Source of the DNA: Acidobacteriota bacterium
GTDB lineage: Bacteria; Acidobacteriota; Terriglobia; Bryobacterales; Bryobacteraceae
Assembly (NCBI GenBank): GCA_947470805.1
Contig: CANIVU010000010.1
Span: forward strand, 62,001 to 126,000
Length of the DNA stretch: 64,000 nucleotides
Reading direction: 5' to 3'
Part shown: one piece after another, positions 8,534-16,747 of the stretch
How positions within the stretch are numbered: position 1 is the stretch's first letter
Layout: each line of letters starts with the position of its first letter
Program-made: the position numbers and the translations under genes
Notes under the pieces: generated by a model
What the model was told of the DNA's origin: nothing
Seen by the model: the letters and a program-made list of their open reading frames with translations, nothing else
Database searches by the model: none

Positions 8534-9007
8534 ATGCGCATCCTGTTGCAACGAGTGTCTTCGGCGAGTGTCACGGTGGCTGGTGAAGTGGTGGGGGAAA
8601 TCGGGTCCGGATTGCTGGCGTTTGTTGGAATCGGGCACGGAGATACGGAAGAACACGCGGACTATCTGGTGGAAAAAATGATCAATCTGCGGCTATTTCA
8701 GGACACGGCCGGGAAGATGAATCTGACCGTGCAGGATATTGGCGGAGGCGTACTTATTGTGTCGCAGTTCACATTGTACGCTGACATCCGGAAGGGGCGG
8801 CGGCCGAGTTTTGACAACGCGGCGAGTCCTGATGTGGCTAAGAAGCTATACGAATATTTTGTGAATCAGGCTAAAATTCGGGTGGCAAATGTAGCGACCG
8901 GAGTGTTCCAAGCCGATATGTTGGTTAGGCTTGCTAATGTCGGGCCGGTAACTGTATTTCATGATTCAGTTGACAAATTCACGAATAAGTCGCAACCTGT
9001 GAGGTAA
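8534..9007 (+). CDS. dtd: D-aminoacyl-tRNA deacylase
   Basis: 157 aa. Hydrolyses D-aminoacyl-tRNAs (and glycine mischarged on tRNA-Ala) in the cytosol. Both family motifs are intact: SQFTLYAD at 77-84 and NVGPVT at 135-140, the latter carrying the Gly-cisPro-type dipeptide. The N-terminus MRILLQRVSSASV is classic. It is followed 4 bp later by a small basic coiled-coil gene. Confidence 0.95.
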   Translation: MRILLQRVSSASVTVAGEVVGEIGSGLLAFVGIGHGDTEEHADYLVEKMINLRLFQDTAGKMNLTVQDIGGGVLIVSQFTLYADIRKGRRPSFDNAASPDVAKKLYEYFVNQAKIRVANVATGVFQADMLVRLANVGPVTVFHDSVDKFTNKSQPVR

Positions 9008-9011
9008 GAGT

Positions 9012-9314
9012 ATGCCAAGAACTCCATCCACAGTCGACCAAGCCGCTTTGTACGAAGCGGCCCTTGAAGGTCTAGAGCTACAGAAGCAGCGCCTTGAGGA
9101 ACAGATCCGATTGGTTCGTTCCCTCATTGGCGGCAAGAAACCCCGTGCGGCAGCGCCGGCGGCGGTAGTGGCGGAAGCGCCTTCGGCGACCGCTAAACAG
9201 AAGGCCGGCCGCAAGCCGAGCCGTAAACGGAACCTAAGCCCGGAAGCGCGCAAGCGCATTGCCGAAGCTCAGAAGAAGCGCTGGGCCGCGTTCCGCAAAG
9301 ACTCCGACGCTTAA
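9012..9314 (+). CDS. Small basic coiled-coil protein, possibly DNA-associated
   Basis: 100 aa. The N-terminal half (ALYEAALEGLELQKQRLEEQIRL) is a strong heptad coiled coil. A low-complexity Ala/Lys linker follows, then a very basic tail with SPEARKRIAEAQKKRW. That tail occurs in many acidobacterial small proteins and recalls histone-H1-like or NUMOD-type DNA-binding tails. It is separated from dtd by 4 bp and overlaps cbiO tail-to-tail by 4 bp. A nucleoid-associated role is inference. Confidence 0.7.
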   Translation: MPRTPSTVDQAALYEAALEGLELQKQRLEEQIRLVRSLIGGKKPRAAAPAAVVAEAPSATAKQKAGRKPSRKRNLSPEARKRIAEAQKKRWAAFRKDSDA

Positions 9315-10006
9315 TCCAACCGCCAGTGGAAGCGGTCAGCGACTGCTTCCACTGGTCCATCCCCGGCGATCCGGCCGTCAGCAAAGAAGACGGCTCGTTT
9401 AGCGACACGCCGGGCGAAGTAGACATCGTGAGTAGCAATTAGTTTCGCTTGCGGTAAAGCAGACAGCAATCTCGCCAAGTCATTTTGACCGGGCGGGTCG
9501 AGGAATGTTGTCGGTTCGTCGAAGACGAGCACTTCCGGCTTCATGACTAACACACCGGCAAGGGCGGCACGTTTCTTTTCCCCGGCGCTTAAATGATAGG
9601 GAGCGCGATTGGCCAAATGACTGATGCCGAGCGTGGCAATGATTTCGTGTGCGCGGCGGAGTGATTCGGCGGGATCCATGCCTGTATGTAACGGGCCGAA
9701 GGCGACGTCTTCGAGGACTGTTGGCATGAAGAGTTGATCATCGGAGTCCTGAAAGACGTAACCGATCTTTCCGCGGACGTCGGTGAGAGTGTCGTCGGTG
9801 AGGGGTATGCCGCCGATGCGGAGGTCGCCATCGCCGCGGATGAGGCCGGCGAGGTGGAGAAGGAAGGTTGTTTTTCCTGATCCGTTGGCGCCGAGTATGG
9901 CGACAGATTCTCCGGCGGCGAGTTGGAAATCGATGCCGCGGAGGGCGGGGGTGCCGTCGGGATAGGTATATTGCAGGCCGCGAACGTCGATGACGGGGAG
10001 GCTCAT
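9311..10006 (-). CDS. cbiO: Cobalt/nickel ECF transporter ATPase
   Basis: 231 aa ABC ATPase. Walker A GANGSGKT at 39-46, the Q loop GYVFQDSDDQLF characteristic of ECF ATPases, signature LSAGEKKRAALAGVL, Walker B EVLVFDEPT and the switch His in IATHD. It powers metal uptake by the CbiM/CbiQ membrane complex. The start overlaps the cbiQ stop by 4 bp (10003-10006). Last gene of cbiMQO. Confidence 0.92.
   Translation of the reverse strand: MSLPVIDVRGLQYTYPDGTPALRGIDFQLAAGESVAILGANGSGKTTFLLHLAGLIRGDGDLRIGGIPLTDDTLTDVRGKIGYVFQDSDDQLFMPTVLEDVAFGPLHTGMDPAESLRRAHEIIATLGISHLANRAPYHLSAGEKKRAALAGVLVMKPEVLVFDEPTTFLDPPGQNDLARLLSALPQAKLIATHDVYFARRVAKRAVFFADGRIAGDGPVEAVADRFHWRLD
9323..9355. terminator. Perfect 11-bp hairpin at the convergent dtd/cbiO boundary
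   Basis: CCAGTGGAAGC (9323-9333) is exactly complementary to GCTTCCACTGG (9345-9355), with an 11-nt loop. It lies 9 bp past the stop of the small coiled-coil gene and inside the last codons of cbiO. No T-tract follows on the plus strand, so it is not a classical intrinsic terminator. It could still stop or protect the dtd-side transcript. Confidence 0.45.
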
Positions 10007-10752
10007 GGGGCGACCTGCGGGGCGAGGCGGGCGAGGGCGATGGCGAGCGCGCTGAGGGCGAGGAAGCGCCAGTCGCGGGCGGTGAAGGCGGCGGGGTGGA
10101 GGGAGACGAAGTCCCCGCGGAAGCCGCGGGCGAGCATGGCGTGATGGACACCTTCGGCACGGGCGTAGGAGCGGCCGAAGAGGACTGCGAGGGCACCGGA
10201 GGCGCGATGCCAGAGCGACTGGCGGTTGCGGCGGGGGAGGGCGCCGGCGTCGCGGCAGAGGGCGGCGCGGCGCATGCGAAGGGCGTGATCGACCACGAGT
10301 TGGAGATAGCGGACGAGAGATTGGAGCACCATGACGAGAACGGCGGGGACGCCGAGGGCGCGGAGGCCGCGGAGGAGTTCCGGGAGCGGGGTGACGCCCA
10401 TGAGCAGGGCAACGGCGAGGGCGGAGAGATAGCTACGGGCAACGAGGGCTGCGGCAAAGGACGAGTTGCCGTTTTGCAGCCAACTGATGAGGCCGAAGAA
10501 GACGGGGAAGGGAAGGACGATGGCGGTGCGCAGCAAAAGTTCCATGGCCGGGAGGGCGGAGAGAGCGAGGGCGAGCGCGAAGAGGGCTGCGATGGGGAGG
10601 AGGGCGAGGGGGGCGGCGGGAGGCGTGGTGGAGACGGCGATTAGGAAGAGCAGAACGGAGATGAGTTTGGCGCGGGCGTCGAGGCGGTGGAGGACGGAGG
10701 CGCCGCGGGCCCACTCATCGAGGCGGAGTGAGTGCCCCATCCGCTGGGTCAA
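10003..10752 (-). CDS. cbiQ: Cobalt/nickel ECF transporter T component
   Basis: 249 aa polytopic membrane protein, about five to six hydrophobic helices. The N-terminus (LDEWARGASVLHRLDARAKLI) is the conserved CbiQ/EcfT entry, with 'LDARAKL' coupling to the membrane. The AlaArgGly coupling motif is visible as MLARGFRG. It joins the ATPase to the metal-binding CbiM. The gene sits 0 bp after cbiM and overlaps cbiO by 4 bp. Confidence 0.88.
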   Translation of the reverse strand: MTQRMGHSLRLDEWARGASVLHRLDARAKLISVLLFLIAVSTTPPAAPLALLPIAALFALALALSALPAMELLLRTAIVLPFPVFFGLISWLQNGNSSFAAALVARSYLSALAVALLMGVTPLPELLRGLRALGVPAVLVMVLQSLVRYLQLVVDHALRMRRAALCRDAGALPRRNRQSLWHRASGALAVLFGRSYARAEGVHHAMLARGFRGDFVSLHPAAFTARDWRFLALSALAIALARLAPQVAP

Positions 10753-11661
10753 CTACGCGCTCCTTTGCCGTGCGAGGAGGCGGCCGACGGTGAGGCAGAG
10801 GCCGTAGATGATCGTCAGGCCGGCGAGGCCGCCGAGGGCCTTGCGGCCCCATTCGCCGGCGAGGAAGGGGACCTCGTAATCGGCCATGGGGGCGGCGAAG
10901 AGGATCTGCTCGCGGGAGGCGACGCCAAGGCGAGCGGCGAGGGATTCAAAGCCATCGGGGAGGGCGGAGATGTAGAACACGCCGCCGATCATCATGAGGA
11001 CGGAGGCGGTGGCGAGGAGGCCGGCGGAGCGACTGGGGAGGCCCTGGGGTTTGCGGAGCCAGCCGGGGTTGAGCCGTTCGACGGCTTGGAGGACGGCGAC
11101 GGTGATGAGCCCTTCGAGCACAGCGGTGGCGACGAAGACGGCCGTGGAGACGCCGACGATGGTGGCATTCATGGGCACGCCGGAGAGGCGGAGTTCGCAG
11201 ATGGCGGCGGCGGCGGAGGCGAGGACCGAGAGGAAGCCGCCGGCGAAGACGCCGAGGGTGCGGAGATTGCCGTTGGAGAGAAACCGGTAGGGGAGCCAGC
11301 CGGCCCAGACGCCAATGAGGGCCATGTTGACTGTGTTGGCGCCGAGGGCGAGGAGGCCGCCGTCCTGGAAGAGGAGGGACTGGAGGATGAGGATGGAGGT
11401 GAGGACGATTGTTGCGGCGCCGGGGCCGAGGGTCATCGATAGGAGCGCGCCGCCGAGTAGGTGGCCGCTGGCACCGAAGACGACGGGGAAATTCATGCGC
11501 TGGGCGGCGAAGACGAAGGCGCCCATGACGCCGAGGAGGGGGACGTGACCTTCGGCGAGACCTTGCCTGGCGCGGCGCACCGCCCATCCAACGCCGGGGA
11601 CGGCCGCTGCGTTCAGCGTGGCCCAGACCGGCACGGAGAGGATCCCGTCAGGGATGTGCAT
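10753..11661 (-). CDS. cbiM: CbiM substrate component fused to a PDGLE-type C-terminal domain
   Basis: 302 aa from the ATG at 11661. I chose this start because the protein then begins MHIPDG, and CbiM/NikM need a free N-terminal Met-His for metal binding; upstream starts would bury it. The first about 215 residues form the multi-helix CbiM domain, including FVFAAQRMNFPV and GHLLGGALL. The last about 90 (ISALPDGFESLAARLG, then a final TM helix) match the PDGLE/CbiN-like domain, here fused. It imports Co2+ or Ni2+; which one is not decidable. Only 46 bp separate it from acpS, leaving no room for a cobalamin riboswitch. Confidence 0.88.
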   Translation of the reverse strand: MHIPDGILSVPVWATLNAAAVPGVGWAVRRARQGLAEGHVPLLGVMGAFVFAAQRMNFPVVFGASGHLLGGALLSMTLGPGAATIVLTSILILQSLLFQDGGLLALGANTVNMALIGVWAGWLPYRFLSNGNLRTLGVFAGGFLSVLASAAAAICELRLSGVPMNATIVGVSTAVFVATAVLEGLITVAVLQAVERLNPGWLRKPQGLPSRSAGLLATASVLMMIGGVFYISALPDGFESLAARLGVASREQILFAAPMADYEVPFLAGEWGRKALGGLAGLTIIYGLCLTVGRLLARQRSA

Positions 11662-11707
11662 ACATTCCATTCTACCCCTCATAATGAACTGGGAGCCGCG
11701 CATTGGA

Positions 11708-12085
11708 ATGATTCTGGGACTTGGGTCGGATTTGGCGGAGGTGGGGCGGATTCGGGCGAGCCGGGAGCGGTTTGGGGACCGGTTTTTGGAGCGAGTGTAT
11801 ACGGAGGCGGAGGTGGCTTATTCGCTGTCGAAGGCGAACTGGGCGGAGCGGCTGGCCGGGCGGTTCGCGGCGAAGGAAGCGGGGATGAAGGCGTTGGGAA
11901 CGGGGTTGGCGGGCGGGGTGACGTGGAAGGATTTTGCGGTGGGGCGGCTGGCTTCGGGGAAGCCGACGCTGGTTCTGAGTGGGCGGGCGCGGGAGATTGC
12001 CGAGGGGATGGGGGTGCGGCACGTGCACCTGACCATTACGCATACGGCGGAGATGGCGATGGCGGTGGTGGTGATGGAGGGGTAG
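11708..12085 (+). CDS. acpS: Holo-[acyl-carrier-protein] synthase
   Basis: 125 aa from the ATG at 11708, giving the canonical MILGLGSDL start. Transfers phosphopantetheine from CoA to apo-ACP. The Mg-binding residues are in GSDLAEVGRI and the RFAAKEAGMKAL helix. The C-terminal LTITHTAEMAMAVVV strand is typical. Divergent from cbiM. Confidence 0.92.
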   Translation: MILGLGSDLAEVGRIRASRERFGDRFLERVYTEAEVAYSLSKANWAERLAGRFAAKEAGMKALGTGLAGGVTWKDFAVGRLASGKPTLVLSGRAREIAEGMGVRHVHLTITHTAEMAMAVVVMEG

Positions 12086-12159
12086 CATGAGGGCGTCGCG
12101 TGATGATCGAGGCTGCGGTTTCTTTGGACTCTCACAGAACGCCCTGGATCGAGTGGTGG

Positions 12160-12178
12160 CTGCACCACACTGGTGCAG
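12160..12178. promoter_or_regulatory. Perfect 8-bp inverted repeat before an RHH gene
   Basis: CTGCACCA (12160-12167) and TGGTGCAG (12171-12178) are exact inverted repeats with a CAC spacer. They end 17 bp before the start of the ribbon-helix-helix gene. RHH proteins bind such palindromes as dimers of dimers, so this is a candidate autoregulatory operator. TACAAT at 12190-12195 abuts the start codon. Confidence 0.5.
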
Positions 12179-12195
12179 GCTGTTATTCTTACAAT

Positions 12196-12495
12196 ATGGC
12201 AACCCGCAGAACATCGTCCCCCGCGCGTTCGGTCCGTCAGAGTGTGACGATCCCGGCCGCCTTAGTTTCGGAAGTGCGGCGCAGGGCAAAGGAGCAACAC
12301 ATAACGATGAGCCGGGCGTTAGTTGCACTGGCTGAACGGGGTGTACGTGCCGAAATGGAAGCCAAGGAGCAATTGAAAAGCTCGTACAATCGCTTCCTGG
12401 CTGAGGACGATCCGGCCCGGAAGAACGAGGCAGGGAAGGACTTGATTCGCGCCATCTTCGGGACGGATTCCATTGCCGAAGATACAATTCGCTGA
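12196..12495 (+). CDS. Ribbon-helix-helix DNA-binding protein, antitoxin-like
   Basis: 99 aa from the ATG at 12196. The N-terminal segment SVRQSVTIPAALVSEVRRRA followed by ITMSRALVALAERGV fits the RHH fold: a short strand SVTIP and two helices. The rest is a charged helix (EMEAKEQLKSSYNRFL) that would bind a partner. The gene overlaps the next small gene by 23 bp, like antitoxin-toxin pairs. The partner does not match a toxin family I know, so the toxin-antitoxin reading is tentative. Confidence 0.72.
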   Translation: MATRRTSSPARSVRQSVTIPAALVSEVRRRAKEQHITMSRALVALAERGVRAEMEAKEQLKSSYNRFLAEDDPARKNEAGKDLIRAIFGTDSIAEDTIR

Positions 12496-12718
12496 TCTGG
12501 CACGACCCGTTTGGCAGCATCTTCTTCAGCGAGTCGATGAACGCGGCATCTCGGTCGCAGATCTGTTGGCACTCCAGGAATGGGTAAGAACCGGTCCCGT
12601 CGCACCTGCCGGCGACTGGTACAAGGATTTCGGCTCTTTCATTTTATGCGGCACTGATCAGTTTCCGAAGACGGTGCTCGAGAAGGGGATGAGGCCGTTC
12701 GGGAATCCAGTCGATTGA
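12473..12718 (+). CDS. Small partner protein of the RHH gene, unknown function
   Basis: 81 aa, TTG start at 12473 inside the RHH gene. Contains a helical N-terminus (WQHLLQRVDERGISVADLLALQEWV) and a distinctive C-terminal stretch GDWYKDFGSFILCGTDQFPKT. From memory, short proteins ending with a 'GDWYKDFGSF' motif are widespread downstream of small DNA-binding genes in several phyla, but I cannot name the family. No catalytic motif of VapC, MazF or RelE toxins is present. Confidence 0.6.
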   Translation: MPKIQFADLARPVWQHLLQRVDERGISVADLLALQEWVRTGPVAPAGDWYKDFGSFILCGTDQFPKTVLEKGMRPFGNPVD

Positions 12719-12736
12719 TGGCCGGTGTAGATTGTC

Positions 12737-13078
12737 TTAGACGGCGAGCCAAGGTCCTGTGGCGTTGGTTTCGGCGAGAGCCGTGGCGAAGGCGGCAACC
12801 GCTTCTTGGAGTTCCGGATCAATGAGCTGCTCCGCCTCCACATGCCGGAAGAATACCAGCTCGCCGTCATCGCACCGAATGATCTCGAAATCAAACAAGC
12901 CGTTCACCCAGCCGCCAATGCGGCCCACCCGCTCGGGTCCGTCGTAATCGGCGAAAGCAGCAGGCAGGTATTCAGGTCTCTGCTGGATGCCCGCCATAGT
13001 GGTTCCGTGGTGGAGAAGAGGTTCCGTTGAGCCAAGCCACAGGACGATGTCAGCGAGTTCCATTGGCGGATCAGCCAC
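12737..13078 (-). CDS. Hypothetical protein, 113 aa
   Basis: An acidic soluble protein without signal peptide or TM segment, not recognised. Its sequence (VGRIGGWVNGLFDFEII, then DDGELVFFRHVEAEQLIDPELQEAV) reads like a small alpha/beta fold with a C-terminal helix. M6 is an alternative start. It is convergent with the RHH pair and separated by 18 bp. It might be an immunity-type or housekeeping protein; there is no evidence for either. Confidence 0.5.
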   Translation of the reverse strand: MADPPMELADIVLWLGSTEPLLHHGTTMAGIQQRPEYLPAAFADYDGPERVGRIGGWVNGLFDFEIIRCDDGELVFFRHVEAEQLIDPELQEAVAAFATALAETNATGPWLAV

Positions 13079-13168
13079 CGTTCCAGTTTCTCAAGACTGG
13101 GACCCGGTATTCGGGGGCGTAAAGAACACACGGGGACGGTCAAGAACAGATCGCCCCCGTTCCAGGAC

Positions 13169-14092
13169 TTAGTGGCCTTCGTGTTCGAGGAAGCGCTCCG
13201 CTTCGATGGCGGCCATGCAGCCGGCGCCGGAGGCGGTGATGGCCTGGCGGTAGACGCGGTCCTGGACGTCGCCGGCGTGGAAGACGCCAGGAATATTCGT
13301 GCGGGCGCCGCCCTGGCTGACGATGTAGCCGTCTTCGTCGAGGGTGATCTGCGAGCCCAAGAACTTCGTATTGGGAATGTGGCCGATGGCGACGAAGAAG
13401 CCGTCGACGGGGCGATCGTAGGCTTCGCCGGTGACGAGATTCCGAAGACGAACGCCGGTGACTTCGCCCTTGGTGACGTCGTAGATGTCGTCGACGACGG
13501 TGTTGAGAATCATCTCGATTTTGGGGTTGGCCTTGGCGCGGTCGAGCATGATCTTTGACGCGCGGAATTCGTCGCGGCGGTGGACGAGGGTGACGCGGCT
13601 GCCGAAGCGGGTGAGGAAGTTGGCCTCTTCCATGGCGGTGTCGCCGCCACCGATGACCATGATCTCTTTGCCACGGTAGAAGAAGCCGTCGCAGGTGGCG
13701 CAGGAGCTGACGCCTTTGCCGATTAGCTTGTACTCGTTTTCGAGACCGAGCCAACGGGCGGAGGCGCCGCTGGCAATGATCAGCGTCCGGGTCTCTTCCC
13801 AGACGCCATCGATTTTGATGCGGAAGGGGCGTTCGGTGAGGATGGCTTCGTCGACGGTGCCGTGGCGGTATTCGGCGCCGAACTTCTGCGCCTGGAGCTT
13901 CATGTTTTCGACGAGCTGGGGGCCGAGGACGCCTTCGGGGAAGCCGGGGAAGTTTTCGACTTCCGAGGTGATGGAAAGCTGGCCGCCGGGTTCGTGACCG
14001 CCGATGACGAGTGGCTTCAGGGAGGCGCGGGCGGTATAGACGGCGGCGGTGTTCCCTGCGCAGCCGGAGCCGATGATGATGACGTTATGCAT
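13169..14092 (-). CDS. trxB: Thioredoxin reductase
   Basis: 307 aa. NADPH-dependent FAD enzyme reducing thioredoxin in the cytosol. FAD site GSGCAGNTAA at 8-17; redox disulphide C131-ATC134 in SCATCDGFF; NADPH site VIGGGDTAMEEA; C-terminal FAD motif GVFHAGDVQD. All expected residues are present. Confidence 0.96.
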   Translation of the reverse strand: MHNVIIIGSGCAGNTAAVYTARASLKPLVIGGHEPGGQLSITSEVENFPGFPEGVLGPQLVENMKLQAQKFGAEYRHGTVDEAILTERPFRIKIDGVWEETRTLIIASGASARWLGLENEYKLIGKGVSSCATCDGFFYRGKEIMVIGGGDTAMEEANFLTRFGSRVTLVHRRDEFRASKIMLDRAKANPKIEMILNTVVDDIYDVTKGEVTGVRLRNLVTGEAYDRPVDGFFVAIGHIPNTKFLGSQITLDEDGYIVSQGGARTNIPGVFHAGDVQDRVYRQAITASGAGCMAAIEAERFLEHEGH

Positions 14093-14171
14093 GGTGAGAC
14101 GCGAAGTGGGGATTAGGCCGAATGGTCCGGCGCAATCCCCACTTTATCACGCGAAGTTTGGCGCGCCCGGG

Positions 14172-16085
14172 TTAGCGGCTGAGGAGTACGAAGGTGCCCC
14201 AGGCGGAGAGGTAGGCGAAGACGCTCATGTAGACAAACTGGACCGAGGGCCAGAACCAGCCGCCGGTTTCGCGGCGGACGACGGCGATGGTGGAGAAGCA
14301 CTGCATGGCGAAGGCGAAGAAGACGAGCAGGGCGCCGGCGCCGGCGGGGGTGAGATCTTTGCGCAGGGCCTGTTGGAGGTTGACGTCGTCTTTATCGGCG
14401 TTTTCGATGCCGTAAATGGTGCCGAGGGTGCCGACTATGACTTCGCGGGCGGCGAGGGAGGTGATGAGGCCGACGCCGATTTTCCAGTTGAAGCCGAGGG
14501 GCTTGATGGCCGGTTCGATGGCATGGCCGATCTGGCCGGCGACGGAGTCTTCGAGCTTGGCGGGTTGGCCGTCCTTGTACGGGACGTGGGCGAGGACCCA
14601 GAGGCAGGCAGACACCAGGAGGATGACGGTACCGGCGTTCTTCAGGAAGACAAAAGCGCGGTCGTAGAGGCGCAGGCCGAGGGAGCGCAGGTTCGGCATG
14701 CGGTAGGGCGGGAGTTCGAGGACGAAGACGCTTTGCTGGCGGCGGAGGACGGTGGACCGCAGGAGTTGGGCGGTGGCGATGGCGGCGAGGAAGCCCAGGA
14801 GGTAGAGGCCGAGCATGGCGGCGGTTTGGGTGTGGAGGAAGGGGCCGAGGAGGGGGCGGTCCTGGACGAAGGTTCCGATTAAGAGGAGATAGGGGGCGAG
14901 GCGGGCCGAACAGGTCATGAACGGGGCGATGAGGATGGTGGCGAGGCGGTCCCGTTTATTTTCGATGGTCCGGGTGGAGAGGATGGCCGGGACGGCGCAG
15001 GCGTAGGCGGAGAGGAGGGGGATGAAGGCTTTGCCCTGGAGGCCGACGAGGGACATGGTGCGGTCGGCAATGAGGGCGGCGCGGGCGAGGTAGCCGGAGT
15101 CTTCGAGTATGCCGATGAACAGGAAGAGCATGAGGATCTGCGGTAGGAAAACGAGGACGGAACCGACGCCGGCCCAGATGCCTTCGATGAGGAGGCTACG
15201 GATGACGCCTTCGGGGAGGGCGGCGCCGAGCCAGTTGCCGGAGAGGGTGATCCAGCTTTCGACGCCGTCCATGAGCGGCTGGGCGCCGCTGAAGATGGCC
15301 TGGAAGACGCTAATGACCACGAGGAGGAAGACGAAGGGGCCGAGTTGGGGGTGGAGGAAGACGGAATCGAGGCGGCGGGTCCAGATGGGCGGGGCGGGGG
15401 CGGAGTAGCCGCTATCGGAGCCGACCTGGCCGGCCCAGCGGCGGCAGCCGGGGAGGTCCTGGAGGATGGGGAGTTCGACGCGTTTGGCGGTGGCCGGCGG
15501 ACGGGCGGAGGAGCCTTCGAGGAACTGTTGGACCTTGTCGACACCCTGGCCGGTGGCGGCGCTGATGAGGGCGACGGGGCAGCCGAGTTGGGCGGCGAGG
15601 GCGGCGGGGTCGATGGAGCCGCCGCGTTTGGCGAGGTCGTCGGCCATGTTTAAGACGACGAGGGTGGGGAGGCCGAGGCTGAGGATGGGGGCGGCTAGGA
15701 GGAGATGCCGATGCAAATTAGTGGCATCGAGGATGAGGATGACGGCGTCGGGCTGGCCGATGCCGGGCTTGGCGCCGGTGAGGACGTCGCGGGTGACCTC
15801 TTCGTCCTCCGAGCGGGGCTCCATGCTGTAGATGCCGGGGAGATCGATGAGGAAGACTTCGCGGCCGGCGGTGGTGCGGGCTTTGCCGACGTGGTGTTCG
15901 ACGGTGACGCCGGGGAAGTTGGCTACCTTCTGGCGGAGGCCGGTGAGGCGGTTAAAAAGCGTGGTTTTGCCGGCGTTGGGCGGGCCGACGAGAGCGACGT
16001 AGTGGCGCAGGGAGCGGACGGAGGGGTCCAGGCCGATGGTTGAAGAAGGCTCCGCCAGGTTGTGGCAGGAATCCCCCGCGCTCAT
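14172..16085 (-). CDS. feoB: Ferrous iron transport protein B
   Basis: 637 aa, slightly shorter than E. coli FeoB. An N-terminal G domain (G1 GPPNAGKT at 34-41, then FPGVTVEHHVG and DLPGIYS) is followed by the Feo helical segment and a membrane domain with 'gate' motifs. It takes up Fe2+ across the inner membrane. The start overlaps the feoA stop by 4 bp. Confidence 0.95.
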   Translation of the reverse strand: MSAGDSCHNLAEPSSTIGLDPSVRSLRHYVALVGPPNAGKTTLFNRLTGLRQKVANFPGVTVEHHVGKARTTAGREVFLIDLPGIYSMEPRSEDEEVTRDVLTGAKPGIGQPDAVILILDATNLHRHLLLAAPILSLGLPTLVVLNMADDLAKRGGSIDPAALAAQLGCPVALISAATGQGVDKVQQFLEGSSARPPATAKRVELPILQDLPGCRRWAGQVGSDSGYSAPAPPIWTRRLDSVFLHPQLGPFVFLLVVISVFQAIFSGAQPLMDGVESWITLSGNWLGAALPEGVIRSLLIEGIWAGVGSVLVFLPQILMLFLFIGILEDSGYLARAALIADRTMSLVGLQGKAFIPLLSAYACAVPAILSTRTIENKRDRLATILIAPFMTCSARLAPYLLLIGTFVQDRPLLGPFLHTQTAAMLGLYLLGFLAAIATAQLLRSTVLRRQQSVFVLELPPYRMPNLRSLGLRLYDRAFVFLKNAGTVILLVSACLWVLAHVPYKDGQPAKLEDSVAGQIGHAIEPAIKPLGFNWKIGVGLITSLAAREVIVGTLGTIYGIENADKDDVNLQQALRKDLTPAGAGALLVFFAFAMQCFSTIAVVRRETGGWFWPSVQFVYMSVFAYLSAWGTFVLLSR

Positions 16086-16411
16086 GACCGGCTCGAAGTA
16101 CTCTTCGGCGGGGTAATGGTCCGGATGGAACTGGTCCGGATCTTCAAGAAGCGGGCGGTTTCGGTGCGGAGGGCGATCTCCGAGCCATCGACGCGGTAGA
16201 CGCGCGGGTCGCCACCGGGGGCGCAGCCAGCGGCAACGACATCGCCACCGGGGAAGAAGCCGAGCTCCATCAGGCGGCGGCCGAGATCGGATTCAACCTC
16301 GAGCGATTCGAGGACGGCGGCTTGGCCGCAGCGGAGATCAACGAGGGAACTGATGTCCTCCAGCGCGGTGGCACCGGGGGCTTTGGAATCCTTGTTGAAA
16401 GTCAGTTGCAC
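16082..16411 (-). CDS. feoA: Ferrous iron transport protein A
   Basis: 109 aa with the SH3-like FeoA domain: DLRCGQAAVLESLEVES, LGRRLMELGFFPGGDVV and GSEIALRTETARFLKI. It partners FeoB. There is an N-terminal extension of about 25 residues before the domain. Coupled to feoB by a 4-bp overlap. Confidence 0.9.
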   Translation of the reverse strand: MQLTFNKDSKAPGATALEDISSLVDLRCGQAAVLESLEVESDLGRRLMELGFFPGGDVVAAGCAPGGDPRVYRVDGSEIALRTETARFLKIRTSSIRTITPPKSTSSRS

Positions 16412-16571
16412 TCATCTCCAGGATAGAAAGGGAATCGAAATCTGTCAAGGCGGGGTGGGGAGCGGTTTCTTTGTAACGATTTCGGGCTGGTGGTCACTAC
16501 CCTCCGGAAGGGCGCGTTTGCCTGTAATGCATTGTAAACAAAGATTTGGGGGATCGTTTCGGCGGGTCAGG

Positions 16572-16580
16572 TGTTATACT
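16572..16580 (+). promoter_or_regulatory. Extended -10 promoter upstream of the glycan locus
   Basis: TGTTATACT matches the extended -10 pattern TGnTATAnT; no clear -35 is seen. It would give a leader of about 160 nt before the first glycosyltransferase. Apart from this, the 336-bp stretch 16412-16747 between feoA and that gene contains nothing I can recognise. Confidence 0.45.
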
Positions 16581-16747
16581 TACCTTCTGTCGGGGCTTAT
16601 CGACTCCGGCAGATTTGGGCCGGTCGCTTCCGCAGTCGGCCTGACAACTGACTCCGAATGCCATCTTCGGAAACAACAAATCCTGGCGGAGGATTTTAGA
16701 CCGCAACTATTTGCTCTTTCCGATAAGGCTTTGACGAGTTAACTGCA

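Noticed and set aside
11662-11707. Cobalamin riboswitch before cbiM
   Set aside because: Only 46 bp are available, far less than a cobalamin riboswitch, and no B12-box was seen.
12473-12718. Classic toxin (VapC, MazF or RelE) assignment
   Set aside because: None of their catalytic motifs is present, so only an unknown partner is called.
14049-14882. Plus-strand open frame antisense to feoB
   Set aside because: Gly/Glu/Asp-rich sequence typical of antisense translation in GC-rich genes; feoB motifs on the other strand are clear.
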